Positions 33,901 to 43,309 of a DNA stretch of 64,000 nt are shown piece after piece (position 1 is the first letter of the stretch; every line of letters starts with the position of its first letter). Source of the DNA: Macrosoma leucophasiata (lineage: Eukaryota; Arthropoda; Insecta; Lepidoptera; Hedylidae). The notes under the pieces are model-generated. The model did no database searches, was not told the origin of the DNA, and worked only from the letters and a program-made list of their open reading frames with translations. Location: positions 20,407,001 through 20,471,000 of the forward strand of contig JAWQUS010000020.1 of NCBI GenBank assembly GCA_036365455.1. The letters are read 5' to 3'. A program made the position numbers and the translations under genes.

Positions 33901-35807
33901 AAAACATAAAAAACATAAACGATATTTAATTTTCATGCTTAATAATATTTTATCTGAATTAATAAAACATTGATTAGGTTAATCAACTTTGACACAAGTC
34001 TGAATCCAATAAGGGATCTGTAAGTGTTAGAAATGTAACTAAGCCGCCAGTACTTCGTTGTCATTCCAAACAGTGTACCAACAGTGTCTGAAGCAAATAA
34101 AAACCCCTTCATAAGGTGTCCACACATTCTTGTTTCTAACAATCAACCCTATCACCACCATTCTCAACCTTATTCTCAACGCACAGAGTTGGTTTTGCCT
34201 AATACGATATTTATAAGAGATTTTCGTAGTGAAAAATGAGCATCTCTTGTTGTCGAGATTAAAAATTATACGTGTGTATCTTTGTTTTTGCGGCGTAAAC
34301 ATTGTGGGGGAGACGTGTCGTGTCTCGGCACTGATGTCAAGTGTCAGAAATTGCTGGAGTTTGCTCCATTTATTTGCTGTCTTTCTAACTTAAACATGTT
34401 CCTTTCTATAAATAATTTCAGGGAAGAAGAGGAAGATCCATTTATCATACATGGACTGACAAATTGAAGTCGAACTGATACTTAGCTTTATGTTTAACAC
34501 GTGCTTTTAATTAGTTAATTTCAAAGAAAACAAAATAACTTTATTTTCATCATAAGGTAACAAGGTGCATGAAAAGCTTTGTAAAGATCCACAAATAGCC
34601 ATTGTTGGGTTAAACGATGTATAAGGTAATTAATTAATTAATAAACAGAGTGGGCAGGCTGATGGTGATTTTGTTCAAGCTAATTACGAGTTCGGTGGTA
34701 TGGAGTGGGTTGGCGACAGCCAGGGGTAGCGGTATAAACGAGCAGTAAAGACTCACCGGGCCGCAGCGGTCCGGACGCGCGCCGCTACGGGAGGCGATCG
34801 CTCACCGCTCCCGACTCTTGAACAAAATCATCATGTCAGACTACCACTCTTATTCTCCGTAGGAAGAATAATATTGGTGGATTCAACTTAAGTTTTTTAT
34901 ACAATTCGATGAAAATATAATTCGAGTAAAAGAACACACCGATTTCAAAGACAATTATCTGTCTATTGAATTTGATATTGAAATTAAAGAACTTTGGCGT
35001 ATGAAAGTTAGATACGTAGATAAATATTGTTTAGAAACATTTTTTCGAATTCGAGGTAAATCGTATGCTACAGAAACATTGATAAATATAACGATCACTA
35101 AAATATCAAACTACAAAGCATCACTTACCTTCGCTGAATGATAAGTTATTCCTTTATAGCGTTATTCTAATCTATTCGTGGTTTATTTTAAATCTCAGAA
35201 AGCCATTCCTGATAGGTATCAGTTTAGTAGTGAAAAGTGTTTGTAGACTTCTCACTTGTAACCTACTGCAAGGTATTTAGGATTTTGTGATTCTTTTCAG
35301 CGAAAATTTTAAAATAAGTACTTTAATTATTAGCCCCAGAGGTTGCAGTTGGATGTCTTTTTTTCTGAATGTTCATACATAGTTCAATTTTTTTATGAAT
35401 CGCCTAACGTCTGATCTGTATACATTTTAACTGAGTAACCCATAAAATACTGTGTGTTTCACTCCTTTAGTTCATTCAATTCAGGTTGGCCTTTGAGCTT
35501 GCCCTTGAATTGTTTAATAAATTTTGAAAAATGCTTCCTAAGATGCATTTGAGTACTCGTTAAGTTCTGTTACCGTTCCAGCACCATGGTTCTCTATCAT
35601 TACCTACTGTGGCATTATAAAATGTAACTCACCGAGTAGCCAGGGCGCAACCGAATCGTTTTCCTTGGCGCTCTTCAGTATGGTCTCGGGTAGTGGCAGG
35701 GAGTGGCGCACCATGGCCCCGTATAGTCCGTACTCCGCCATTATCGTCGACCTGCCCCAACATTTTTCCGTCTTGCGCCACTTCGCACGCCGGTTTTGAA
35801 ACCAGAC
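18834..35807 (-). CDS. Vsx: Vsx homeobox transcription factor, C-terminal half (partial)
   Basis: Four exons on - join in frame: 35807-35633, 21021-20891, 20489-20274 and 18941-18834. The first encodes the end of the homeodomain recognition helix ([17 protein letters not shown]), directly followed by the CVC domain ([20 protein letters not shown], ...VAPWLLG), the hallmark of Vsx/Chx10 proteins. Next come [15 protein letters not shown], an acidic Ser/Pro linker, an OAR-like motif ([20 protein letters not shown]) and a tail ending LDAARLY before TGA. The nuclear factor binds TAAT-type sites and specifies optic-lobe and retinal neurons in insects and vertebrates (family knowledge). The intron before VWFQNRR is at the usual paired-like homeodomain site. 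The preceding homeodomain exon is not recognised in the window. Vsx1 versus Vsx2 cannot be decided. Confidence 0.92.
19330..20273 (-). repeat. Tandem degenerate copies of the Vsx OAR exon end
   Basis: About six partial copies with the core ACAGCAGCCGCTGGTGTTC or a diverged form (near 19390, 19545, 19695, 19803, 19985, 20143), mostly ~150 bp apart. Each has the intron-donor region and the last 40-90 bases of the OAR exon. Most share a ~14-base loss after NNSI that shifts frame; the 19803 copy keeps that stretch but has a stop. The 19545 copy still reads [10 protein letters not shown] in frame with a GTATCG donor. They appear to be decayed duplicates in the last Vsx intron. Confidence 0.8.
20274..20489 (-). 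CDS. Vsx: Vsx exon: OAR-like domain
   Basis: 216 nt, phase 0 both ends. Donor CAG|GTATTGGTGAG below 20274. It encodes a Ser-rich segment ([20 protein letters not shown]) and the OAR-like [18 protein letters not shown]. The acceptor is taken as TACAAG|GTTCATG at 20489; an alternative in-frame AG (TTCCAG|GCGCAAAG) would shorten it by 13 codons. Partial degenerate copies of this exon lie just downstream (19330-20273). Confidence 0.88.
20891..21021 (-). CDS. Vsx: Vsx exon: MHRKSLEAA linker
   Basis: Acceptor TATACAG just above 21021 and donor GTCATT below 20891. 131 nt; GA completes the split glycine of PWLLG. Encodes [20 protein letters not shown] then an acidic Ser/Pro/His stretch ending HDAHDNQ. 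The intron upstream is about 14.6 kb. Confidence 0.92.
21104..21512 (-). repeat. Family A copy split by an RTE-like LINE end
   Basis: Poly(T) and TATGTCATGAAGTGGC at 21104, interrupted near 21214, resuming around 21386 with TTATGCCTTTGTCAG and CATTACCACCTGACCG. Confidence 0.6.
21215..21385 (+). mobile_element. RTE-like LINE 3' end
   Basis: Translates in part as [20 protein letters not shown], followed by a stop and ATG-repeat tail (GAAATGATGATGATG), typical of the C-terminus of RTE-like ORF2 in Lepidoptera. Severely 5'-truncated. Confidence 0.6.
21520..23418. other. Vsx intron, no clear feature
   Basis: AT-rich. A short family A trace (CACTACCATTTAGCGGCAG near 22624) and a LINE 3'-end trace (CTCTGCCTTACGGGGTG near 22445) only. 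Confidence 0.4.
23419..23640 (-). repeat. Family A copy with internal deletion
   Basis: Starts with poly(T) and ends TCTACCACCAGT. GGAAATTACAG joins directly to GTAATGCGGTGG, missing ~65 bases of the consensus. Confidence 0.75.
23877..23968 (-). repeat. Family A fragment
   Basis: GCTGAACACTATCATTTGG to CTTCCACCAGT; only the head third of the element. Confidence 0.6.
24080..24215 (+). repeat. Diverged family A fragment
   Basis: AGCATTCAGCACTATCGTGT and GAATTGCATGCCCC ... CATAAAAAA match the middle and tail of family A with gaps. Confidence 0.4.
24665..24800 (-). repeat. LINE 3'-end fragment (family G), second copy
   Basis: Reverse complement matches 5857-6000 (GATAGGCAGCAG..., GCGATCGCCAACTCGC, GTGGCGATTATGACATATTC). 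Confidence 0.5.
24801..25717. other. Vsx intron, no clear feature
   Basis: AT-rich sequence without recognised coding, RNA or repeat features. Confidence 0.4.
25718..26159 (-). mobile_element. Retroposon R, copy 2
   Basis: On -, begins TTTTGGCGGGAACCTTGAAA near 26146 and ends with an A-rich tail at about 25735-25750. Flanks AACTGTCAAAATG (25718-25730) and AACTGTCCAATTG (26147-26159) look like a 13-bp target duplication with 2 mismatches. Very similar to copy 3 at 40429-40853. Confidence 0.65.
26210..26462 (+). repeat. LINE 3' UTR with TTCT-repeat tail
   Basis: A non-coding block containing GTCCTAACGGAAGACCAGCG and TGCTGAGTTAGGACC, ending AATAAATGTTCTTTC repeats. The layout of a non-LTR 3' end. 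Confidence 0.5.
26484..26660 (-). repeat. Family A copy, truncated
   Basis: Poly(T), CAAACAAGCATGCAG, GTCACAATGCAGATGCGTTA; ends before the head. Confidence 0.65.
26950..27060 (-). repeat. Family A fragment
   Basis: GTCATGAAGTGGCAAACAAG followed by diverged TTATATTGGTAGTTAAG and CTTCTACATGAAACC. Confidence 0.5.
27249..27991 (+). pseudogene. LINE ORF2 C-terminal part (reverse transcriptase end)
   Basis: About 247 residues open to TAG. Motifs: [14 protein letters not shown] (end of RT palm), [39 protein letters not shown] and [12 protein letters not shown], typical of the C-terminus of RTE/CR1-like LINE ORF2 in insects. The catalytic part and endonuclease are absent, so it cannot act alone. 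An uninterrupted frame with intact duplication suggests a recent insertion. Confidence 0.8.
27249..28017 (+). mobile_element. 5'-truncated LINE with perfect 14-bp target duplication
   Basis: Flanked by TAATGTGTTAGAGG at 27235-27248 and 28018-28031. 769 bp, starting inside the reverse transcriptase thumb region. A related, more decayed copy lies at 48265-48660. The SINE-like elements at 54648 and 55890 share its 3' end (CTCTGCCTACCCCG...). Confidence 0.85.
28032..28824. other. Vsx intron, AT-rich, small palindrome
   Basis: No genes seen. A GATATAT palindromic cluster (about 28318-28370) is low-complexity. Confidence 0.4.
28825..29275 (-). repeat. Family A copy split by family B
   Basis: Begins CATGAATGTGGCAAACAAGC, broken at about 28866 by family B, resuming at 29113 with GTTCACATGGATGTTAAGTC to TTATGGGGCCAAACATTCAC. 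Confidence 0.65.
28867..29112 (+). mobile_element. LINE 3' end, family B, inside family A
   Basis: GATCTTGACGAATAAG to TTCTATTCTATTCTATTTTC tail; the reverse complement matches 7550-7700 and 33398-33610 closely. Confidence 0.65.
29276..32839. other. Vsx intron, repeat-poor, candidate regulatory islands
   Basis: No coding exon recognised. Islands 29530-29930, 30400-30720 and 31980-32150 are free of recognised repeats and less AT-rich. 32025-32140 is markedly GC-rich (GCGGCGGCCATGTTGGCGGG) and ends in a GTAAGT. A TAAA-repeat tail near 31160-31185 may be a LINE relic. Confidence 0.35.
32840..33245 (+). pseudogene. LINE ORF2 C-terminal fragment (Jockey/I-like)
   Basis: Frame from about 32908 reads [20 protein letters not shown], then [19 protein letters not shown] and [20 protein letters not shown] to a stop at 33219. 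'Lys-Leu-Trp-Asn-(Glu/Ser)-Leu-Pro' near the C-terminus is common in insect Jockey-like ORF2. Truncated; no RT catalytic core. Confidence 0.7.
33398..33720 (-). repeat. LINE 3' end, family B, longest copy
   Basis: ATAGAAATAG tail, TTTCGAATAGATCTTTACAG, then TTATTCGTCAAGATCAATGT and onward to AAATGAGAGCTTAAATC. Confidence 0.65.
33721..35632. other. Vsx intron next to the CVC exon
   Basis: No confirmed exon. A GC-rich patch at 34745-34815 is flanked by inverted copies of TGATTTTGTTCAAG (34667-34680 and about 34816-34832). Otherwise AT-rich. Confidence 0.4.
35633..35807 (-). CDS. Vsx: Vsx exon: homeodomain end and CVC domain
   Basis: Acceptor CAG (complement of 35808-35810) and donor GTGAGT (complement of 35627-35632). 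175 nt, phase 0 in and phase 1 out. Encodes [20 protein letters not shown] and the CVC core through PWLLG. Confidence 0.95.
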
Positions 35808-37009
35808 CTGATGGAGAAAATTGATTTTTATTGTTAATAGGTTGTAACAAATCAATAAGAAGGATTATGATCGCTATGAGATTTGAAGTCACTTAAAATA
35901 TTGTCATGTAAGTGTAAACGTGTGTTGTAAACGTGTTTGAATGTATCAAAATCGCTGTAAGTTCGCAGATGGTGTAAAAATAAAAAAGCAAGCAAGAAAG
36001 GTTTATTTTTAAATTAAATAATATTTAAGTATACTTCATAATATTAACCTTGGTGAAGACTGCTTAGTTTTAAGAAAAATAAAAAATAATTATAATAAGA
36101 AATAAACAAAAATGTGCATCCTAGTACATAGACCAATTACCTCGATACACACACAGATAGATCCAACATCGGTTTGTGGCGATTGAAATAGTGATTAAGC
36201 ATAGAAAACAAACCAATTAGCGCGGACAAAACCCTACTAAATTAAATTTTCAAATTCAGAACGTGCGCCGATGTGTACCTCCCTACTCCCCACTATTGCT
36301 AGGGTTGACAAACCATGTAATTGAATGGATCATCTCATTCATAATGAATTGTCAGTTGCTGTTTATTGTGTTCGTAGAATTCTCATTAGATTTATTCAAG
36401 ACAATGCTAGAAATTAACAACCGCTTAAAGATCAAACAAAATGTTATTTACCTAATAAAGTAAAACAACAAATCATGGCAAATTTTGTACAGAAAAAATG
36501 AACAACAGCTTTGAAACATTATCTAGTAAACATAAAGAAAATTTCTAGGTACTTATTTAAAATAGTAAAAGTTTAAAATTGAAGTCTAGTATGCAGTGCT
36601 TTTACTGTTATCAGTGAAGACCATTTTAATAAATTAAAATATATTTTAAACACTAGAAAATATTCTTGGGGCCTCCTAGATAATATTTCCAAGCTGTTTT
36701 ACTGTGAAAAAAAGGTTTTTTTTTCACTTGTCACATGTATCTTTGATCTAACATATAAAAATCTCGTGTCACAGTGTTTGCAACCAAACTGTTTTTTTTG
36801 TGTATATGCGGTAGGTCTGATAATTGGTTTTAAAAATATTTTTATGGACCTTAGGCAGAAGAAAAGATAGCCGAAACAGTAATAAAAAAAATGGAATTAC
36901 CTAAATGAGGTTACTGTAAAACTGGGAATATTTCTCTCTTTTCTCACGAATACTAGTTTTGTTTTGTATGTATGTTGTTGTTTTGTTTTATCGTAATGCC
37001 CGCTCAGAG
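35808..37009. other. Upstream Vsx intron with repeat H and Helitron fragment
   Basis: Two inverted repeat H pieces (36480-36575 and 36630-36710) and a short Helitron start (36755-36800). The missing 5' homeodomain exon was looked for and not found. Confidence 0.4.
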
Positions 37010-37095
37010 ACATAACAACTTAGACCTCAGGAGAGGCACCTTATCTTCATTGAAATGCCTGGTTTTTATGTACATGTTTATATAAACGTACCTAA
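37010..37095 (+). repeat. Family A fragment
   Basis: GACATAACAACTTAGACCTC AGG..., GGTTTTTATGTACATG; diverged tail half. Confidence 0.4.
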
Positions 37096-37129
37096 CTTAA
37101 TACGAACTGATATGCAGAAGAAACAAAAT

Positions 37130-37270
37130 CCTGGTGTGTGGCAGCCCTAACCGGGGACAGAGGCGAGGCCCGCCTCTGCGAAACAGTTAATTTCTAATTA
37201 AATTTGTTAATTAAACTCGATCCGCGCTCTCTCCGCAAATTAATACTTCACCGGTATTATATTCCAGACC
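37130..37270. promoter_or_regulatory. Candidate enhancer with homeodomain-site cluster
   Basis: GTTAATTTCTAATTAAATTT directly followed by GTTAATTAAAC gives several TAAT/ATTA cores within 35 bp, flanked by GC-rich sequence and free of known repeats. Vsx-class homeodomains bind TAATTA-type sites. Function is inferred. Confidence 0.35.
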
Positions 37271-37630
37271 CTACCTAGGTATCCTAGGCTACACATGCTT
37301 GTCTCTCTCTACACTTGAATGTGATTTCACTTAAACGAGAAACGTGTCTTTTTTTTCTTTTTATCTGCGTCTGTCTTATTTCATGAAGTAATTTTGTTTT
37401 TTTATGAAAATTGAATATAATATAAACAAGAAAATATAATATTCTATCGCTGTAGAGGGCCTGGATTTTATTTTCAAATCGGGAAGAAGGTCATAACAGT
37501 ATTTTTAAATAAATAATTTATTCTTATTGGTAACCTCTACAGTTTGAAAATGTGGCCAGCTTTTTTTTAAACGTTATGATGGTGGTAAACTGGCGGTTGC
37601 TATAATATATATAGAATAACTATTATACAT

Positions 37631-37924
37631 TCTGGTGGTAGGGTTCCAAGTGTAGGAGCTCGAGGGCGTAGGCACCACCGCATTACCTAACCTAGCTGCC
37701 GCTAAATGGTAGTGTTCGGCACTATCGTGTTCCGGTTAGATGGTAATGTATGGCCCAGATATAACTACCACAGAGACATGACACCTTAGGTCTGACATTC
37801 ATGGCATCAGGGGTGGCATTCATGCATCTAGATTTACATTTTGACCTCTGATCTATAGGCTGCAGTCAACACTTAACATCAACGTGAACTGCATGCTTGT
37901 TTGCCACCTTCATTACCTAAGAAA
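37631..37924 (+). repeat. Family A SINE-like copy
   Basis: TCTGGTGGTAGGGTTCCAAG to GTTTGCCACCTTCATTACCT; diverged, short tail. Confidence 0.7.
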
Positions 37925-38779
37925 ATAAGACATTTTGTTTCATCATTGTAGATTATATTCATAGAAATAAATGACTATATTCGTAACTAACAATTGTCAG
38001 AACAAAAACTTGTTGTAACTGTAGTATTATTCCTGAGCAACAGTAATTACAACCTAATCATACTGGGCCCAATCCGATTCCACCACAATCACAGAGAGAT
38101 AGATAATAGATAGATCGTCGCAAGTAGATTATACGATTTGCCGCTTCCAACTGTTCAGTGGATTGGCAGACGTTGTTTTCTTTGTATCGTTCGTTGCTTC
38201 TTATTTAATAGCTTATAGTCTAAGATCCGAATATAGGTCGACCGTCACCTATCGGTTTACCGAATGAAAGATTGTTTTTATCAAATTTCATACATAAACG
38301 ACGTACAAACATATTTTGATAGGTAGTACATGCAAGACGTGATTGTTTATGTATGAAAGGAGACATTCCGAAATGTATGGAGCTTGGGCTCGCACCTTGT
38401 ACACTATATTGAGAGAAGAAGCAAAAAATACTAAATAATTTTCAGCTATTATAATATCGTTTATTATACCTTCCATTAATTGTTGTATATTTCGTATTCG
38501 TATTAAGTATATTTCAAAAACAAAAATGTCACAGTAGGAATATTGTGACATATTGTTGTCATACAAAAATGAGATAAAATAAATAAGTAGGTATTACAGA
38601 CAAAAAACAAAGATTCAAATTATTTTTTGAGTATTTTGCTATGATTCTACCCTTTGACAAAAACAATGTTTCATTCGGTTAACACACAGGTGAAGGTGGA
38701 CCTAAATTCGGCTCCCCTACTATTATTGACCTTAAACGACTGGTTGTATCTTACATGAATTTATCGATAATCGGACATA
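37925..38779. other. Intron/flank, no feature recognised
   Basis: AT-rich; no coding or repeat feature seen. Confidence 0.4.
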
Positions 38780-40064
38780 TCAGGTTGGGGAAAAAGTTTC
38801 TTCGCATTTTTTAAGATAATTCAAAACATTTTTTAATACAGTTTATTTAAATTTAACTCAAGTATGTATGTACCATTTTGTTCGATAACCTTTTGCCATC
38901 TTGTAGGTAGGGACATGATCCCATTGCTATAAAAATTTTGGGACTTCTCATCAAAATACCGCGACAAGTGTGGATTTGGCAGTCCTCTCGTGATGTTAAC
39001 CTAACATTGCATAAAGAATTCTGAAGAGACCGAAACAGGTGGAAATCTGAAGGTGCAAGGTCAGGACTATACGGCGGATGCATTAACACCTCCCAGCCAA
39101 ACTCTCTTAATTTTTGCTGAGTAGCTATAGATGTGTGAGGTCTAGCGTTATCATGATGAAACACCACACCCCTCCTGTTGATCAATTCTGGCCGCTTTCT
39201 CTCAACTTCTTGCTTTAATCTCATCAGTTGTTCGCAGTAGAGTTCAGAATCGATAGTCCTGCCTGGTGGTAATAGCTCATAATGAATAATGCCCTTCCAA
39301 TCCCACCACACACACAACATCACCTTATTGCGAGTTAACCCGGGTTTCGCCACAGTCTGTGAAGCCTGACCGGCCTTTGACCACGACCTTTTTCGCACGT
39401 TCTTGTCGTACGTACGTGATTCACTTTTCATCACCAGTTATCAGCTTCTTCAAAAATGATTCGGTTTCATTACGTCGTAATAAAGAATCACAAATGAGTA
39501 CACGGTTCATTTGGTTTCTTTTAGTGAGCTCGTGAGGTACCCAAATAACGAGCTTTTTTTTTGTACCCAGCTTTTTTCAAATGCGCCAAAACTGTTTTGT
39601 AACCAATTCTCAGTTCTTCAGCTACGTCATAACTACTGATATATTGATCTTGCTCCACTTTTTCAAAAATGGCATCCATTTTATCCGTAATAGGGCGACC
39701 AGAGCGAGGTGCATCTTTGACATCAAAATTTCCGGATTGAAAACGCTTAAACCAAATTTATGCTATTCTCACAGACACTGCACTAGGTCCATAAAGATCG
39801 CAATTTTTTTTCGCGGCTTGCGTTGTATTTTTACCTTTTTTGTAGTAAAATTTTAAAATGTATCGAATTTCTTCATTAGATTCACTCACCTTGACAGTAC
39901 GAAAAAACAAATGAAAAACACACATTTGCCTAATTTGAATTTATGTTCCTTAAAATTTTAACTTTCAATGATACCAAAACCAGCCAGATACAAATACTAC
40001 AGCCAAAGAGATTTTATTACAAGTTCATACATACTATAATGCGAAAAACTTTTTCCCCAACCTA
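38780..40064 (-). mobile_element. Mariner-family DNA transposon, defective
   Basis: Inverted termini AGGTTGGGGAAAAAGTTTC (left) and its counterpart GAAAAACTTTTTCCCCAACC (right), next to TA dinucleotides. 1285 bp is the usual mariner length. The transposase on - is broken (see next entry). Confidence 0.88.
38870..39900 (-). pseudogene. Mariner transposase, decayed
   Basis: The catalytic part is readable: VWWDWKG (first Asp), HHDNARPHTS (second Asp) and YSPDLAPSDFHLF (third, DD34D spacing). The conserved GDEKW region has a stop in place of Trp and a nearby 4-base duplication (ACGTACGTACG). The N-terminal DNA-binding region is in another frame with further stops, and the C-terminus after REDCQ shifts frame. 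It cannot make full transposase. Confidence 0.85.
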
Positions 40065-40287
40065 TAACATTATTTAAACATTATACTGCAGCATGCTTTA
40101 TTGTTAACAAATATAATGAAATTTTTATAAGTTGCCAACAAATCTATTATTAGGAAAATCATTGTATTCAGGAAAGACCTTTCTGCAGTTGGATCCTTGT
40201 GGGGGTAATTTGCTAAATTATTGAGATATTAAAAGTAGAGAAGTGGGGATCGATCTACATTAACTACTTCAAGTAAATAGGAAAAGT

Positions 40288-40400
40288 ATCAGAAACTCAT
40301 TTATTCATTTAGGGTGACAGGCACCTCTTATGACACGTCAAAAACAAACAAAATAAATTAAAGTGAATAACAATTGATATACATGTCAAACAAAAAAAAA
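40288..40400 (-). repeat. LINE 3' end, family E
   Basis: ATCAGAAACTCATTTATTCA and AGGGTGACAGGCACCTCTTA; also at 51985-52112 (-) and 49225-49360 (+, with TCTGAT-repeat tail). Confidence 0.6.
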
Positions 40401-40428
40401 TATTCATAAAAAACTCAAAACTCAGCGC

Positions 40429-40853
40429 AAGATTCAAGAAGGAGGTTTTGGCGGGAACCTTGAAAGAGGCGTATGGTGCTCTTATTTTATTTCATTTTCT
40501 TGGTGTATTTTTAAGTTATATTGAATAAAGTTGGTGGCATTTTGTTTGATATAGGTTTATTACAGTGCCCGTGTATAGTGAAATAGAATAACAGTGCGAA
40601 AACACGACCTTTCAGGTTGCCTCCAAAACTTCATTGTAAATGTTCTGGTAAAGTAGCCATCGCTTTACTCGACTTAACTTGACTGTAACTCACTTGACTG
40701 ACATATTATACTTGATAACTTATATACTTCATACTTACATATTATACTAACTTTGACGCTGCTTAAATTAATACGAAATATCGTTTTACTTGACACTGGC
40801 AATATGCGTAATAGCGATGCCATAACAACAAAAAAAAAAAAAAGATTCAAGAA
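40429..40853 (+). mobile_element. Retroposon R, copy 3, with 12-bp target duplication
   Basis: Perfect AAGATTCAAGAA at 40429-40440 and 40842-40853. The insert starts GGAGGTTTTGGCGGGAACC and ends in a poly(A) run. Near-identical to copy 2 apart from small changes. Contains TTGCCTCCAAAACTTC and CCATCGCTTTACT. No ORF of note. Confidence 0.8.
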
Positions 40854-41934
40854 CGGCTGAACCAATTTAAAATCCGAAAATGGAGAGAAAAAGTATAGAT
40901 ACAGTAAGAAAACGTTAAGAACAATATACTTCTTCTTCGAAAGGACTGTTCTAAGTAATTCCTAACATTTGACGTCAAGTAGGTAACTTTTGACAGAAAG
41001 AGATCTGCATGATCAACCAGTTAAATATATTTTTTGCTAACCTGAAGTGGATGTTATCATCACTTATTAGCTATTAGAAGAAGGCGCTTATAATGTTGCC
41101 TCTTAAAACAAATAAATTCAACGAAAATAATTCACAACTCAGTTATTTCGTTGCAAAGGATATAAAACCTTTTGTACCTTCTCAACTCAAGCCGTTGTCG
41201 TCGTCTAATCCCACAAGTAGTATTGGTGTACACTGTGTACAGCCGCATTCGTGGTCCATTGGGAAGCTTCCGATCAATTTACCGGCGGGACAATGAGCCC
41301 ATCCGCCCGGAACTACCTTCACCCTGCCTACAACCACCAACGTCGCATTTGCCACTAATGCTGTGTCTATTCTATGGGATATTTTAATATATAATTTCAG
41401 GTATTTAGTTTACATACATTTATTTGTAGGCAACGATCTTATGTAGTAGAGGGATCCGTCGATACTTGAAATATCAATCAAGACCAATTGGCAAACATGC
41501 GCAACTTAGAGCTCTCAAATAAATTGACAAAGCGGACACGTTGCTATCCTTTTCACGTTCGCGAATTTTATAATTTATATTTTTTTTTATGAACGACATA
41601 ATAAACGTAATAACTTCACGCCTGTATTCCGTAAAGAGGTAGAGAGAGGTAAATGCATACTTCAAGCATACCAATTTGCAAACACCCACGATTCGCCAAT
41701 TACGTTTTGGTCCATATAACACTGGTGAGCATATTGATATCCCCGGACACATTGTAAAATTCCGAGAACGAAACTTCTAGAAAATGGGAAAATATCAATA
41801 GCACCAGATATAAAGAAAACACCTTACGCATCTATCCACATGAACTATAGCCAATCAGTGTTTATAGCTACATACACGCCATGTCCTGAAGGACTTTATG
41901 AGGAGCCTATCCCATAAAGCCAAAGCTTATTTGT
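40854..41934. other. Flank/intron; island at 41090-41400
   Basis: No gene recognised. 41160-41400 is repeat-free and GC-balanced, and may be regulatory. Confidence 0.35.
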
Positions 41935-42050
41935 CACCCAATCATGGGTAACAACGCATCTGCATTTTGAACTCTGATTTTTGTGTTGATGTTTATAGGC
42001 TTCAGTCATCACATCAGTCGTTGACCATGTGAGCTGCAAGCTTGTTTTTT
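41935..42050 (+). repeat. Family A fragment
   Basis: GGTAACAACGCATCTGCATT TTGA..., GCTTCAGTCATCACATCAG; tail half only. Confidence 0.55.
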
Positions 42051-42169
42051 TATTTTCGTTACCTTATCAAATCACTACTATTGAGTGGAATTTCTAATAT
42101 ATACAATTCAAGACATACCAGTCTATAGATCACAGATGACTGCAAGAAAAAATGAGAAAGCCACGAACA

Positions 42170-42420
42170 CAACCAATCATCCTGAATATTGTCCAAGAGC
42201 GTAGATTAGTCGTGGATTGTCCCGGCCGTGGCCGTCGGGCGGTCCTGCGATATTGATTGAAGCCGTCCTCCCGCTGACAGAGTAATTGTGCGCGAGATTA
42301 GGCTGCCGCAGATTAGGCTTGGCCGATTGCCGCCTCTTGCCGCCGGCTACCTTCTCAGATAACACCAATCGGTTCCTGCTTTCTTGGACCCAACGTGAAT
42401 CAAAGGATTTACTCGTTGTT
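42170..42420. promoter_or_regulatory. Candidate regulatory island
   Basis: Repeat-free, GC-balanced block with GATTAGGCT occurring twice 15 bp apart (about 42295-42325), plus TAATTG and ATTGATTG. Resembles a homeodomain-rich enhancer; conservation cannot be tested here. Confidence 0.3.
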
Positions 42421-43309
42421 CTTGTAATTGATTAACAATGCGTGTGCTGTGTGAATTCCTTTATCTTTATCTTCTCTTTATCTATATTCCATGATTTTTC
42501 GAAATAAAAAGTATGTGTTAAGAATATAAGTAAATATATTATTCTTCTTGAAAATTAGACGTTAAGCGACCCGACTGTAAAATTCTTGGAATTCATGAAT
42601 GCGGTCGACGCTTGGTTGTATTTAGACGGGACAATGTGTAAATGTACGGTGTGTCTGTGTGCGTGCTTTATAGAGCGGCCAATCGTGTGTTCTCTCTCTC
42701 TTACTAGCACGCATTTACGAGTAAGAGAGACAGGTACAGCCATTTTTTTCTATCGTATTCCGATAGCTAAACCAACTTCCTACCTACCTACAATAAAAAA
42801 GAGTTCTACGTAAAACCACCATAGAAAGTGAAAATAAAATCCACTTTAAAAATATTAAAATCGATTTGTCAAAATGTGTAAATTTGGTAGCTCAGTGATA
42901 AGTGGCTGGATTGGTTATTCTGAGGTACCAAGAAAAAATGTAAAGTAAAATTTGACATTGGTCATGCTTAACAACAGGTCAAACTAAAAACCAAAAAATA
43001 AAGCGTTCTGTATCAAACTTTTTCTTCAAACTGGCTTCGTTTGATGATACAGAACAATAATTTTCAATAATTATATAATATTTTATTTCTCGCAATAACA
43101 CAATTAGATTGATGAATGAAATGAATTTAGGATAAAGAAAAAATGTAAAGCAAAATTTGACATTGGTCATGGTTCGCCATGACTAATGTCAAGTTTTGTA
43201 AAAGTTAGATTAAAGATAATTAAACATCTCATGTTAAGAAAAGATGACTATCACAAATGATGTCATCACTTCTCGTCTTCCAAAGCTCTCAAGATAAACG
43301 TACAATTGG

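Larger units (their letters stand above)
21022..35632 (-). other. Vsx intron of ~14.6 kb
   Basis: Between the CVC exon and the MHRKSLEAA exon. Holds family A copies, a truncated LINE, retroposon R copy 2, LINE fragments and several repeat-free islands (listed separately). No host coding exon on either strand was recognised. Confidence 0.8.

Noticed and set aside
34747..34806. Possible extra Vsx exon on - (open, with GTGAGT donor)
   Set aside because: Its length leaves phase 2, whereas the next exon needs phase 1, and the CVC exon joins the 21021 exon perfectly without it. The acceptor is weak.
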